This document shows positions 8,755 through 16,917 of a DNA stretch of 64,000 nucleotides, in pieces. Every line of letters begins with the position of its first letter. The stretch's first letter is position 1. This stretch comes from Candidatus Poribacteria bacterium (GTDB taxonomy: Bacteria > Poribacteria > WGA-4E > WGA-3G), in NCBI GenBank assembly GCA_028818705.1, contig JAPPNJ010000217.1, positions 30,762 to 94,761 on the forward strand, written 5' to 3'. The notes beneath the pieces are model-generated. The model was not told the DNA's origin, made no database searches, and was given only the letters and a program-made list of their open reading frames with translations. Made by a program: the position numbers and the translations under genes.

Positions 8755-11733
8755 TCATTTCAAAATAACCATCTTCCGCAGGAAGGACCTGTTATCTGCC
8801 TTGAGTTGATAAAAATAGATACCACTGGCGACGCGTTCACCAACATCATTTCTACCGTCCCAATACGCCGCGCGACTCCGACTCGTATAGTAGCCTTCTC
8901 GTTGATGACCGAGATCCAGTCTACGGACGATGCTGCCCCGCGTATCATAAATGCGGATCTCCACGTCGGTGTCAGTTGCTAAGTGGTAGGGTATCCACGT
9001 CTCCGGATTGAATGGGTTTGGATAGTTGGTGAGGAGCGATGTCTGTTCAACAACTGTCTGTGTTGCAGGTGCAGCGGCAACGTCCATAGGACCCGTCTGG
9101 ATACCGAGGGCGATGTCAGTGAGTTCACCTAATCCTATAACGACATCTTGGATGTTTCCACCGTCAAGGCCAGCGCGCCGCAGTTTCCCTTTCTCTGTCC
9201 AATAGACTTTACCGCCTGTGACATCCACAATGACTTGTCCTGGAGACACCAAGCCTGTAATGAAATTCGGCTGAAAGTTGGAACCGTCGAGGTTCATACG
9301 TTGGAGTTTACCCCAGGCGTTGGTCAGGTAAAGTTTCCTATTTACAGCATCAAGAGCCATGCCGTGCGGTGCGCTTGTCAATTTCTTGACTAATTGCACA
9401 TTCGATCCGTCAAGGTTAGCGCGTTGGATCTTTCCAGTCGTCTTACTCGTCTGTTCTATCCAATAGAGTTTGCTATTCGTTGTATCTAAGACGAGGTTCT
9501 GCGGCGTTTTCAAGTCTGTAACGAGGTTGGGTTGGAAATCGGAGCCGTCTAAGTTCATGCGTTGGATTTTGCCCCAGGCGTTGCTCAAGTAGAGTTTACC
9601 GGCTGTGGTATCAATCGCGATGTCGAGAGGCACGCTTGTCAGGTTCCTAACGAGTTGTGTGTTTGTCCCGTCAAGATTTGCGCTTTGGATTTTCCCGGTT
9701 CGGTTGCCTGTTTTTTCCGTCCAATAGAGTTTTCCAGGGGCTGCATCCACAGCGAGACTGATTGCGTTCTGGACCCTTGGCACAGGATTTTCCACCTTAT
9801 TATTGGCAAGGTGGTAGAGAACACCTATTCTTGCGTCTGTCCAATAGAGGGGTGGGTATTTTCCGGGTGCGACTTGCACGGGGGTTTTCAGGTATATCTC
9901 ACCGTCTAAGTCAGGTAGCACATGCGAGCGTTTCTCCGTCACACCGCTGGCAACGCCTGATACCTTCTCTGGGAGTTCAATCTGTTGTTCCTTGCCAGAA
10001 CGGTTGTACACCGCCCAACCATTGGTATACTCGCGGATAAATATCCCTTCAATAGGCACGCCAGCGCGATTGACGTAGCGCTGCCCTTTCGTTTCATCAC
10101 CGCCAACGGGACGACCTAAAGGGGCATCATAGAATGGATACCAATAGAGTTCTGGATGTGAATGAGGCTCACCGCGTTCATGAACCTCTGAATGTTTCTT
10201 CTCAATCAGATCCCGATGATCATAGAAGTGCGTATGTGGCGCGAGACTCGTAATTCCCCTATAAAGTCTCATAAAACCATCGGAATGTGTGAGACTCATT
10301 GTCGTAAATAAGCGCATCCGTTGTTGGTTCTGTTGGCTGTTAAAGGGTTCGCTCGGTATCCCCCACCCTTCTAAACTGTTTATTCGCGGTTCTCGTAAAT
10401 GCTGCTCACCCCAAAGGAGTGTGCTCTCTATTTCAGTAAGATGTTGATGCGTATAAGGACCTATCGTTTCCATGTACATTCCATTAACGTAGGGTGCTGA
10501 GTGCGGTATTTTGGTGTCATTCGTATTGACAATGATAAGGAAGTTATCTCTGATAGCATCGACCTCCTCACGGATACGCCGAAGCATTGTAATCGCTGCT
10601 TCGTGGACATCATAAGTGTAGTAGTGAGCGTCCTCCCTGTTGCGCCAATCATCCCGCCACACATCGAAAAAAATACCATCATAGAGACCGCATTTCGCAA
10701 ACGCAACCGCTCGCCTGACCATAAAGTCTCGCACTTCTGGTTGTGTGAAGTCAATAAGAAATGAATCCTCATCAACCACAATTCTTTCCCCTGATTCATC
10801 TCTCACCCAATAGGGCCAATCGTCTGGATACTCACCGGGATTTACGGCCCAATAATTCATCGGAACAATGAAAATCATGTTTGGGTTCAGAGAAAGCATC
10901 TCATCCCGATATTCCTTTGCAGATTCAACATGCAGAAGTGTTTTCAAACCTTCAGAGGTTGGAAGCCATTTCAGGTGAAACAGTAGGCTACTCCAATGCT
11001 CGTCATGATATGCTAAGCGTTCCTTCCACGATAGATTTGGTAAGTTGATGATATTTCCCCAAGCCGAGAAAATAGAAGGATACTCACGATTCTCAATGCG
11101 CTCAGAAATCGGGACACCCGCTAAATCACAAGTTTCATCGTACCCGAATTGCATCAACTTCGATCGTGGAAGCGTAGAAAGAACCTTATTATCCTCGTTA
11201 CCCTGGATCTCGAGATTTTCAAGGTTTGGTAAGCCCGCGAGGGGCGATAAATCCACAATCTGATTGTAGCTAAGCGAAAGCACTTTTAGATTTACCAACC
11301 CCGCGAGGGGCGAAACATCCGTAATTTGGTTGCCCCCTAATCGCAGCAAGTCAAGGTTGACTAACCTCGCGAGGGGCGATAGGTCTGAAATCTCGTTGCC
11401 TCCCAAATCAAGAAAACTAAGTTTGGTTAGACCGGACAAAGGAGATAGGTCATGAATCTTGTTCCTTCCGAGACCAAGTACCTGCAAATCAGTTGCCAGT
11501 TCTAAGCCGGTAAGATCTACAATCCCTTTATCTGTTGCAATAAGATTTGTTAAGTGTAGTTGCATATATTCCAGGGTCAAGGGCTCGTTTTCACGAACTC
11601 CAAGTTTTTCTCGAACTGCTTTTCGCAAGTTCGGATCCGGCATCCAATCTTCTTCTTCTTGAGCGATGGCAAGATGAAGTATCCAAGTCGTGATTGCAAG
11701 TAAAATGAGAAAAAATGCGTAAAATCTTTTCAT
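8755..11733 (-). CDS. large secreted protein: leucine-rich repeats, glycosidase-like domain, YWTD propeller, C-terminal sorting domain
   Basis: 992 residues. ATG at 11733 is preferred (AGGAG seven bases upstream; signal peptide to about residue 27) over a frame that opens 80 codons earlier. Internalin-like leucine-rich repeats occupy about 54-184 (repeating L-x-x-N-x-I-x-D-L-S-P-L-A-x-L). A middle region about 210-600 resembles a TIM-barrel glycosidase, with CGLYDGIFFDVWRDDW near 353. LDL-receptor-like YWTD blades follow at about 630-870 (KLYWTEKTGNRTGKIQSANL type). The end is a roughly 90-residue domain starting NYPNPFNPETWIPYHLA, like type IX/FlgD-type sorting domains. Expected location is the cell surface or outside. 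A catalytic role for the middle region is inferred from fold-like motifs only. Confidence 0.75.
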   Translation of the reverse strand: MKRFYAFFLILLAITTWILHLAIAQEEEDWMPDPNLRKAVREKLGVRENEPLTLEYMQLHLTNLIATDKGIVDLTGLELATDLQVLGLGRNKIHDLSPLSGLTKLSFLDLGGNEISDLSPLARLVNLDLLRLGGNQITDVSPLAGLVNLKVLSLSYNQIVDLSPLAGLPNLENLEIQGNEDNKVLSTLPRSKLMQFGYDETCDLAGVPISERIENREYPSIFSAWGNIINLPNLSWKERLAYHDEHWSSLLFHLKWLPTSEGLKTLLHVESAKEYRDEMLSLNPNMIFIVPMNYWAVNPGEYPDDWPYWVRDESGERIVVDEDSFLIDFTQPEVRDFMVRRAVAFAKCGLYDGIFFDVWRDDWRNREDAHYYTYDVHEAAITMLRRIREEVDAIRDNFLIIVNTNDTKIPHSAPYVNGMYMETIGPYTHQHLTEIESTLLWGEQHLREPRINSLEGWGIPSEPFNSQQNQQRMRLFTTMSLTHSDGFMRLYRGITSLAPHTHFYDHRDLIEKKHSEVHERGEPHSHPELYWYPFYDAPLGRPVGGDETKGQRYVNRAGVPIEGIFIREYTNGWAVYNRSGKEQQIELPEKVSGVASGVTEKRSHVLPDLDGEIYLKTPVQVAPGKYPPLYWTDARIGVLYHLANNKVENPVPRVQNAISLAVDAAPGKLYWTEKTGNRTGKIQSANLDGTNTQLVRNLTSVPLDIAIDTTAGKLYLSNAWGKIQRMNLDGSDFQPNLVTDLKTPQNLVLDTTNSKLYWIEQTSKTTGKIQRANLDGSNVQLVKKLTSAPHGMALDAVNRKLYLTNAWGKLQRMNLDGSNFQPNFITGLVSPGQVIVDVTGGKVYWTEKGKLRRAGLDGGNIQDVVIGLGELTDIALGIQTGPMDVAAAPATQTVVEQTSLLTNYPNPFNPETWIPYHLATDTDVEIRIYDTRGSIVRRLDLGHQREGYYTSRSRAAYWDGRNDVGERVASGIYFYQLKADNRSFLRKMVILK

Positions 11734-12098
11734 TGATTGCTCCTTTTGATAAAGTTTTAGAAATCGTTTGGCGTGCGACAAGGTCAAGGATATTAATAAT
11801 CCCATCCTCGTAAAATTAAGAAATGCAGTACAGTCCATATCCTCTATTATTAAAGACGAATTTACAAGTAGAAAAAACTGCATAAAAAGAAAAATATGCG
11901 AATTTATTAGGAAGACAAGCAGATTTTCTGCCTGCAAAAAGGGTGGGAGGCGAAGCCCGAAGGCCGAAGCCATCCTCGCCTAACAAAAATGAGGGGGTAG
12001 GAGCGAGTTGTGCTCGCGATATTGCGTCCAAACCTTAACTTATGTAAATGAAAACCGAGAACGGAACCGAAAACTAAATAGCCCTGGTCTGTTCCTGT
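11734..12098. repeat. gene-free 365-bp gap: REP-like hairpins plus family C repeat
   Basis: The gap lies between the WD40 gene end and the LRR gene start. At 11950-11983 is a GGCGAAG...CCTCGCC palindrome and at 11994-12015 GTAGGAGCGAG-TTGTG-CTCGC. Immediately after, 12006-12086 matches 63308-63390: both read GAG-TTGTG or CTGTG, then CGCGA-ATTGC, CTTATGTAAA-GAAAA and CCGAAAACTAAATAGCCCTG. The repeat ends 12 bp from the WD40 stop codon. The part nearest the LRR gene (11734-11940) is AT-rich and presumably holds its promoter, but no clear -35/-10 pair stood out. Confidence 0.55.
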
Positions 12099-14035
12099 TC
12101 ACTTCCGAATAAGCATTTTACGGGTTGCTGAGAAGTCACCAGCGTCAATTGTATAAAGATAGATCCCACTGCTCACGGATTCGCCGGTCTGATTGCGTCC
12201 GTCCCAATAAATTGCTTCTGATTGTGATGAATAGTCTCCTGCGGGTATTATCCCTGGGGATAAGCGACGCACCAATTGACCTGTAGGTGCGTAGATGTGT
12301 ATAGTGACATCACTTTCGGCTGCGAGTCGAAACGGAATCCACGTTTCTGGGTTGAAAGGATTCGGGAAGTTTTGTAGGAGTTGGTTCCGCTTTATCGCTC
12401 CCAATATGACGATTTGCTTATCCTGCGGTTCAACAGCGACAGGCTGCGAGGGTAGCAGGGCACTTCCGTCCCAGATTTGGATTTGTCCTGTATTGGCATA
12501 CGAAAGGAGAATTGTCCCATCTTGGCTGACATCAAAATACTCTGGAATAGAGACGTGATTGAGTTGGGTTTCTGTCTGCCAATCCCAGATTTGGAGGTTG
12601 TAGTCTTGGCCAGCGAAAAGATAACGCCCATCCGGACTAAAGTGCACTGGAAATCCTACGTCAAGCGTTGTGAGGAGTTCAGGACGCTCTGGTAAAAGTT
12701 TCCAGATTTGGGTATCATGTTCTCTGGGGACTGCCAGCACAGGCGAACCGTCCGCAGCGGAGGCGAAGGCGGGTCTTGAATGGCGGCTACTCCAGAGTTC
12801 CGGCACCTGCCATGCGTATTGAAAGATGAAGGTATCTGCCTCGCGCTTCCACAACACGATCCAATACTGCCGGGCGTGATTAAGGTTTGACCGTCTGGAC
12901 TCAGCATATCCTTCCAACAGTAGGCGAAATCCGACCAAACGTTCAAGGGCTGTTTGCTTTGGACGTCCCAAATCACGACAGCATCCCAATAGTGCAAGAG
13001 CAGTGTTTTCCCATCTGGGGAGATTACTATTGTATCAAGGATGTAAAAGTCGTCGCCGAGTGTATCCATCTGTTTTCCAGATTCGACCTCCCAGACCCTG
13101 ACCTGATCGTTCCAGCCATCCCAAGGGCCCTGACCCGACGAACTGCGTGTTCCTATCCGTGAAGCGACATAGAGGTATTGACTGTCTGGGCTGAAAACCA
13201 GACTCGAAATGGCTTCAATGCCGCTGTGTTCTTGCCATAAAAGTTGTTGCGTTTCTATGTCCCAGACGTAAACTTCGTTCCAACCTTCTTCAAACGTTGC
13301 GAGGCGTGTTCCGTCGGGACTAATAACTACGTCTTCAACCCAGTTACCGGTGTGTCCTTCAAAATGCCCTTCCAAGCGGCGTGTTTGGGCGTTCCACAAT
13401 TCAACGTCTGGACGCGTTGACGCGACAATAAGATAGCGACCATCTGGCGTAAAAACTGAAGCGTGATCTCTTGAATAGGACGAACAGATTTTGCCGTTCC
13501 TGTGGGGATGGCATTGCTCCCACGGACGGCGTTGACCTATCATTTTTCCTATAAACGCACCGGTTTGCCAATTCCATAGCTGAATCTGATCATCATAGGA
13601 GGTTGCGAACAGTGGTGCTGTTGGACTGAATGATGCGACTCTGATAATACCTGCCATGTCCCATTGAAATATCTGTTCACGGGCATTGACATCCCAGATG
13701 TTTACGGTAGTTCTCCTTGAATCAACAGAGGCGTTCAAGATTGATAGATATTCTGCAGTTGGACTGATGACAACATGGCTGACGTGTGTTGGTTGATGTA
13801 TTCGCTCACCGAATTCGTCGATCACTTCGTTCGTGTGTGGATTAACAACCTGAATATGTGTTGGCACGACACGCAGGATGGTTTCATTGGAAAGAAAAAC
13901 GTGCTGCTCTGGGATAGGTTGTCCAATCGTGCCGATAGGTTCAAGCGCTAAGGCGAGACAGGGAAAGTAGACAAGACTCATCAGGACAATAAGGACTTGC
14001 GAACTTTGTCTTAAAAGGGTACTAACCGTTTTCAT
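12099..14035 (-). pseudogene. secreted WD40-repeat protein with C-terminal sorting domain, split by a frameshift
   Basis: ATG at 14035 (GGAGG six bases upstream) starts a signal peptide (VLIVLMSLVYFPCLALA) and WD40-like blades (HFEGHTGNWVEDVVISPDGTR type). Near 12868-12876 the frame is lost: PDGQTLITPG runs into a nonsense tail. In the next frame QYWIVLWKREADTF continues the blades (VHFSPDGRYLFAGQDYNLQI) to a final domain starting NFPNPFNPETWIPFRLA and ending RKMLIRK at 12099. One missing base in the CCCGGCAG stretch would restore a single protein of about 645 residues. The tail is homologous to that of the LRR protein downstream. It is either a recent pseudogene or a sequence error; the downstream frame has no start of its own. 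Confidence 0.75.
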
Positions 14036-14172
14036 GGGAAACCTCCGACCTATACAAAATCTGAATTGCATTGTTTGCTCCTTTCACGGTCCTTTTCTTT
14101 TGAAAACAGCACTGCGTGAACTTCCGATCAGAAACCAGAATATAACAGCTCATAGAAGTCTTTTTAGGGATT

Positions 14173-14439
14173 TCATTGCTTAAGTTCTCCCCATGTTGTT
14201 GCAAGTTTTCCTTGTGCTTCGACCGCGAGTGGGATACCCGTCTTCGCACCGTTTTTACCTACCAGTGTGCCTTTCGGTAAGAGTATGCCGAAGGCTTCAA
14301 AGTCCAAAACTGCGTAGTCATCCACGCCATCAAGGACTAAATAGTTTCCACCTGCAGGCGAAGCTGGCGGAAACGCTTTGGCACTTAGCGGAATTAATGC
14401 AAGCAAAAAGAGGCATACAAAGGTTTGTTGGTGTATCAC
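14173..14439 (-). CDS. short exported protein, apparently a LamG-domain protein with its middle deleted
   Basis: 88 residues. A signal peptide (TFVCLFLLALIPLSAKA) is followed by GNYLVLDGVDDYAVLDFEAF, the usual opening of a concanavalin-A/LamG laminin-G-like domain. The next residues jump to GIPLAVEAQGKLATTWGELK and stop. LamG domains need about 150-200 residues, so the beta-sandwich is missing and the ends appear fused in frame. The ending matches the C-terminus of the CBM9-like protein at 5223 (KLPSTWGNIK). The best reading is a deletion relic that keeps an open frame; the terminal motif may be a common export or anchoring tail. Confidence 0.5.
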   Translation of the reverse strand: MIHQQTFVCLFLLALIPLSAKAFPPASPAGGNYLVLDGVDDYAVLDFEAFGILLPKGTLVGKNGAKTGIPLAVEAQGKLATTWGELKQ

Positions 14440-14494
14440 TTTTTGTTTTCCTTACCTGTTCGTCGGTCTGTTTTTTCTGCGGATTGATAAAAGT

Positions 14495-14541
14495 GGAGCG
14501 ATGCAACAATTGAGATATGGGAAAACCCATTGCATCGCTCC
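14495..14541. terminator. nested inverted repeat with T-run (terminator-like)
   Basis: Arms GGAGCGATGCAA (14495-14506) and TTGCATCGCTCC (14530-14541) are perfectly complementary. They enclose a second hairpin ATGGG-AAAA-CCCAT (14517-14530). A run of six T follows at about 14545-14550 on the plus strand. No plus-strand gene ends here, so it may be a mobile palindrome rather than a working terminator. The surrounding 14440-14811 gap holds no gene. Confidence 0.45.
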
Positions 14542-14811
14542 AAATTTTTTCAAGGAGGCAGGCTTTCCCGGTTGGTTCGCGGTTGTGTTAGTATATGTGA
14601 GCAATTTCTGTGCCAAAGGCAATTCACCTGCAAAACGCCTTTAGGGAAGGGTTTCCGTCGATATTGGCGGACAAACTGGTTTCCACTGTTCAATTTCTGG
14701 ACAGATCTGTTCAAAAGTCTCGCGGCACAGAAGTTCTTGACATGCCTCAATTTTTCACATATACTTAGCAGTAGAAGAAATTTTCAGTTTTGAAACGGAT
14801 CGGGGACAGGC

Positions 14812-15849
14812 ATGCGGATTTTGATTATTGGTGGCACGGGGCTAATTAGCACAGCGATTACGCGCTTTCTTGTCGAGCGTGGCGATGACGTAGTGCTCTA
14901 CAATCGCGGGCAAACGGAGGCGGATATCCCGGAAGGATATAAAACCATTACTGGCAATCGAAAGGACTACGCCGCTTTTGAAGCGCAAATGGCGGGAACG
15001 GGGAGTTTCGATGCCGTCATCGACATGATCGGTTTTGTTCCAACGGATATTGAAAGTGCGGTCCGTGCGTTTCGCAGACGCATCGGTCAGTTCATTTTTT
15101 GTAGCATGGTCGATGTTTATACCAAACCTGCACGCCACTATCCTATTCGCGAAGATGCAGAGCGGCAGCCGATGCCATCCTTTCCATACGCCTATAATAA
15201 AGAGAAGTGCGAGCGACTCTTGGAAGCAGCACACGAACGCGGTGATTTTCCGGTCACGATTATCCGTCCTGCCCACACTTACGGCGAGGGACGCGAGCTG
15301 ATTCATTCGTTGGGGCTCGGCGGTGCTTATTACTTTAATCGTATCCGTCTCGGCAAACCGATTATCACGCACGGCGACGGTTCGTCTCTCTGGGCGGCAT
15401 GTCATCGGGACGATGTTGGGCGGGCATTCGCTGAAGCCGTCGGCAATCAGCAGACATTTGGGAAAGGTTACCACACGGCAAGCGAGGAACCGATGACGTG
15501 GAATCAGTACCATCAGACGGTTGCGCAGGCGATGAATGCCCCAGAACCTGAACTAATTCACATCCCGACCGACCTGTTATCTGAAATTGCGCCAAAGACA
15601 GCGGAATGGTGCAGAGAGAACTTCCAATACAATAACATCTTCGATAACACGGCAGCGAAAACTGATTTAAACTTCGGTTACACAATTCCATTCGTTGAAG
15701 GTGTGCGTCGCATTATCGCTTGGCTGGATGACCGAGACCGTATTCATGACAAAGATGAACCGCCAGCTTATGAAGAAATTATTGAGGGTTGGAAGCGTCT
15801 CAGTACGAAAGAGGCTTTTTTCGAGAAGGCTGACGGTGCGAAGGCGTAA
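14812..15849 (+). CDS. NAD-dependent epimerase/dehydratase family (extended SDR)
   Basis: 345 residues, the normal size for an extended short-chain dehydrogenase. The NAD-binding glycine motif is at the extreme N-terminus (ILIIGGTGLISTAITRFL, residues 3-20) and the catalytic Tyr-x-x-x-Lys is in PYAYNKEK (about 124-131). The later segment IIRPAHTYGEGRELIHSLGL is typical of nucleotide-sugar epimerases or isoflavone-reductase-like SDRs. It is cytoplasmic and probably acts on a sugar or nucleotide sugar; the exact substrate is not readable. The gene leads a plus-strand run with a nucleoside hydrolase and a glycosidase-like protein. Confidence 0.85.
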   Translation: MRILIIGGTGLISTAITRFLVERGDDVVLYNRGQTEADIPEGYKTITGNRKDYAAFEAQMAGTGSFDAVIDMIGFVPTDIESAVRAFRRRIGQFIFCSMVDVYTKPARHYPIREDAERQPMPSFPYAYNKEKCERLLEAAHERGDFPVTIIRPAHTYGEGRELIHSLGLGGAYYFNRIRLGKPIITHGDGSSLWAACHRDDVGRAFAEAVGNQQTFGKGYHTASEEPMTWNQYHQTVAQAMNAPEPELIHIPTDLLSEIAPKTAEWCRENFQYNNIFDNTAAKTDLNFGYTIPFVEGVRRIIAWLDDRDRIHDKDEPPAYEEIIEGWKRLSTKEAFFEKADGAKA

Positions 15850-15885
15850 ATGCGGGCAGTTTCTCTTTTTTATTAGGAGTAGAAC

Positions 15886-16830
15886 TTGAAAGATTCGTAT
15901 TTTCTAACAATATTGATGTTTTTCGCTATGATAATGACGCCATCCAACCTGTTGGCAGAAGGTGCTGAGAGAATGCTACCCAAAAAGGTGATATTTGAAA
16001 CTGATATGTCTACCGATGTAGATGATGTTGGCGCGTTGGCTGTTTTACACGCTTTGGCAGATAACGGAGAGGCAGAAATTCTTGCGATCTCTTTCAACGA
16101 AGTGCATCCGAGTGCTGCCAACGCTATTTGCGCGATAAATACGTGGTATAACCGTGGGAATATTCCCATTGGTGTCTATAAGGGGGATCTCGCCGATCCT
16201 GATGAGTCAAGCTATCTGGATGCGCTTGCTAATTTCACACACAATCTTCCCATTAATCCAACACCGAGTTCTTTGGAGCTTTATCTCCAGGTGCTCAGTG
16301 AACAACCTGATAATTCAGTGACAATCATCAGTGTCGGGTTTCTCAATAATCTCTACGATCTCCTGAAAACCAATCCTGACCTCATTACCCAAAAGGTTAC
16401 CGAACTCGTGGTGATGGCTGTGCTTATTGACGACCCTTATAACACGGTTCGCCACGGTCTGATTAATCAATCAGAATATGTTATTCACAATTGGCCCACG
16501 CCGCTCGTTATCAGCCAGCATGGCGAATCTGTCCACACTGGCGCGAGGCTCTCAGAGACACCTGCTGAAAATCCTGTGCAAGAAGCGTTTTATCAGCGGT
16601 TCAACGGGCAGTACAAGGGACGTTCCAGTTGGGATCAGCTTGCGGTCTTATACGGTGTGCGAGGTATTGGTGATTATTTTGCTGAGATTACAGAAGGCAA
16701 AGGTAGGTTATCGAATGGGTATGAATGGGAGATGAAACCGGGCTTTCGGTCTTATCTGGATCCGAGGTTGTCGGATAGTGAGTATGTCCATATTGTTGAA
16801 GACCTGATGATTAAACCGCCGAGAAGGTAA
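15886..16830 (+). CDS. exported inosine/uridine-preferring nucleoside hydrolase family protein
   Basis: 314 residues starting at a TTG with AGGAG six bases upstream. A signal peptide or anchor (YFLTILMFFAMIMTPSNLLA) precedes the domain. The calcium-binding Asp cluster of nucleoside hydrolases is FETDMSTDVDDVGAL (about residues 30-44). It has the longer D-T-D-M-x-x-D-V-D-D form, with the first Asp replaced by Glu. Later HNWPTPLVISQHG corresponds to the substrate-side region. Family members cleave the N-glycosidic bond of ribonucleosides; an exported one could scavenge nucleosides or act on another glycoside. Confidence 0.8.
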   Translation: MKDSYFLTILMFFAMIMTPSNLLAEGAERMLPKKVIFETDMSTDVDDVGALAVLHALADNGEAEILAISFNEVHPSAANAICAINTWYNRGNIPIGVYKGDLADPDESSYLDALANFTHNLPINPTPSSLELYLQVLSEQPDNSVTIISVGFLNNLYDLLKTNPDLITQKVTELVVMAVLIDDPYNTVRHGLINQSEYVIHNWPTPLVISQHGESVHTGARLSETPAENPVQEAFYQRFNGQYKGRSSWDQLAVLYGVRGIGDYFAEITEGKGRLSNGYEWEMKPGFRSYLDPRLSDSEYVHIVEDLMIKPPRR

Positions 16831-16917
16831 TCAAAAAGGCGCGCTTGCGAAGTACACCTAAACGGTAAATATACAAGTTTGCCGGGAAGTGCTAACCCGC
16901 CTTTATGGAGAAGTCTA

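Noticed and set aside
12099..12989. Separate gene encoding a 296-residue protein
   Set aside because: The first 40 residues are unconserved read-through and the rest continues the WD40 blades of the upstream frame; it is the 3' half of a frameshifted gene.
14842..15513. Minus-strand open frame of 223 codons
   Set aside because: It lies wholly opposite the SDR gene, which has clear catalytic motifs; composition and lack of motifs mark it as antisense.
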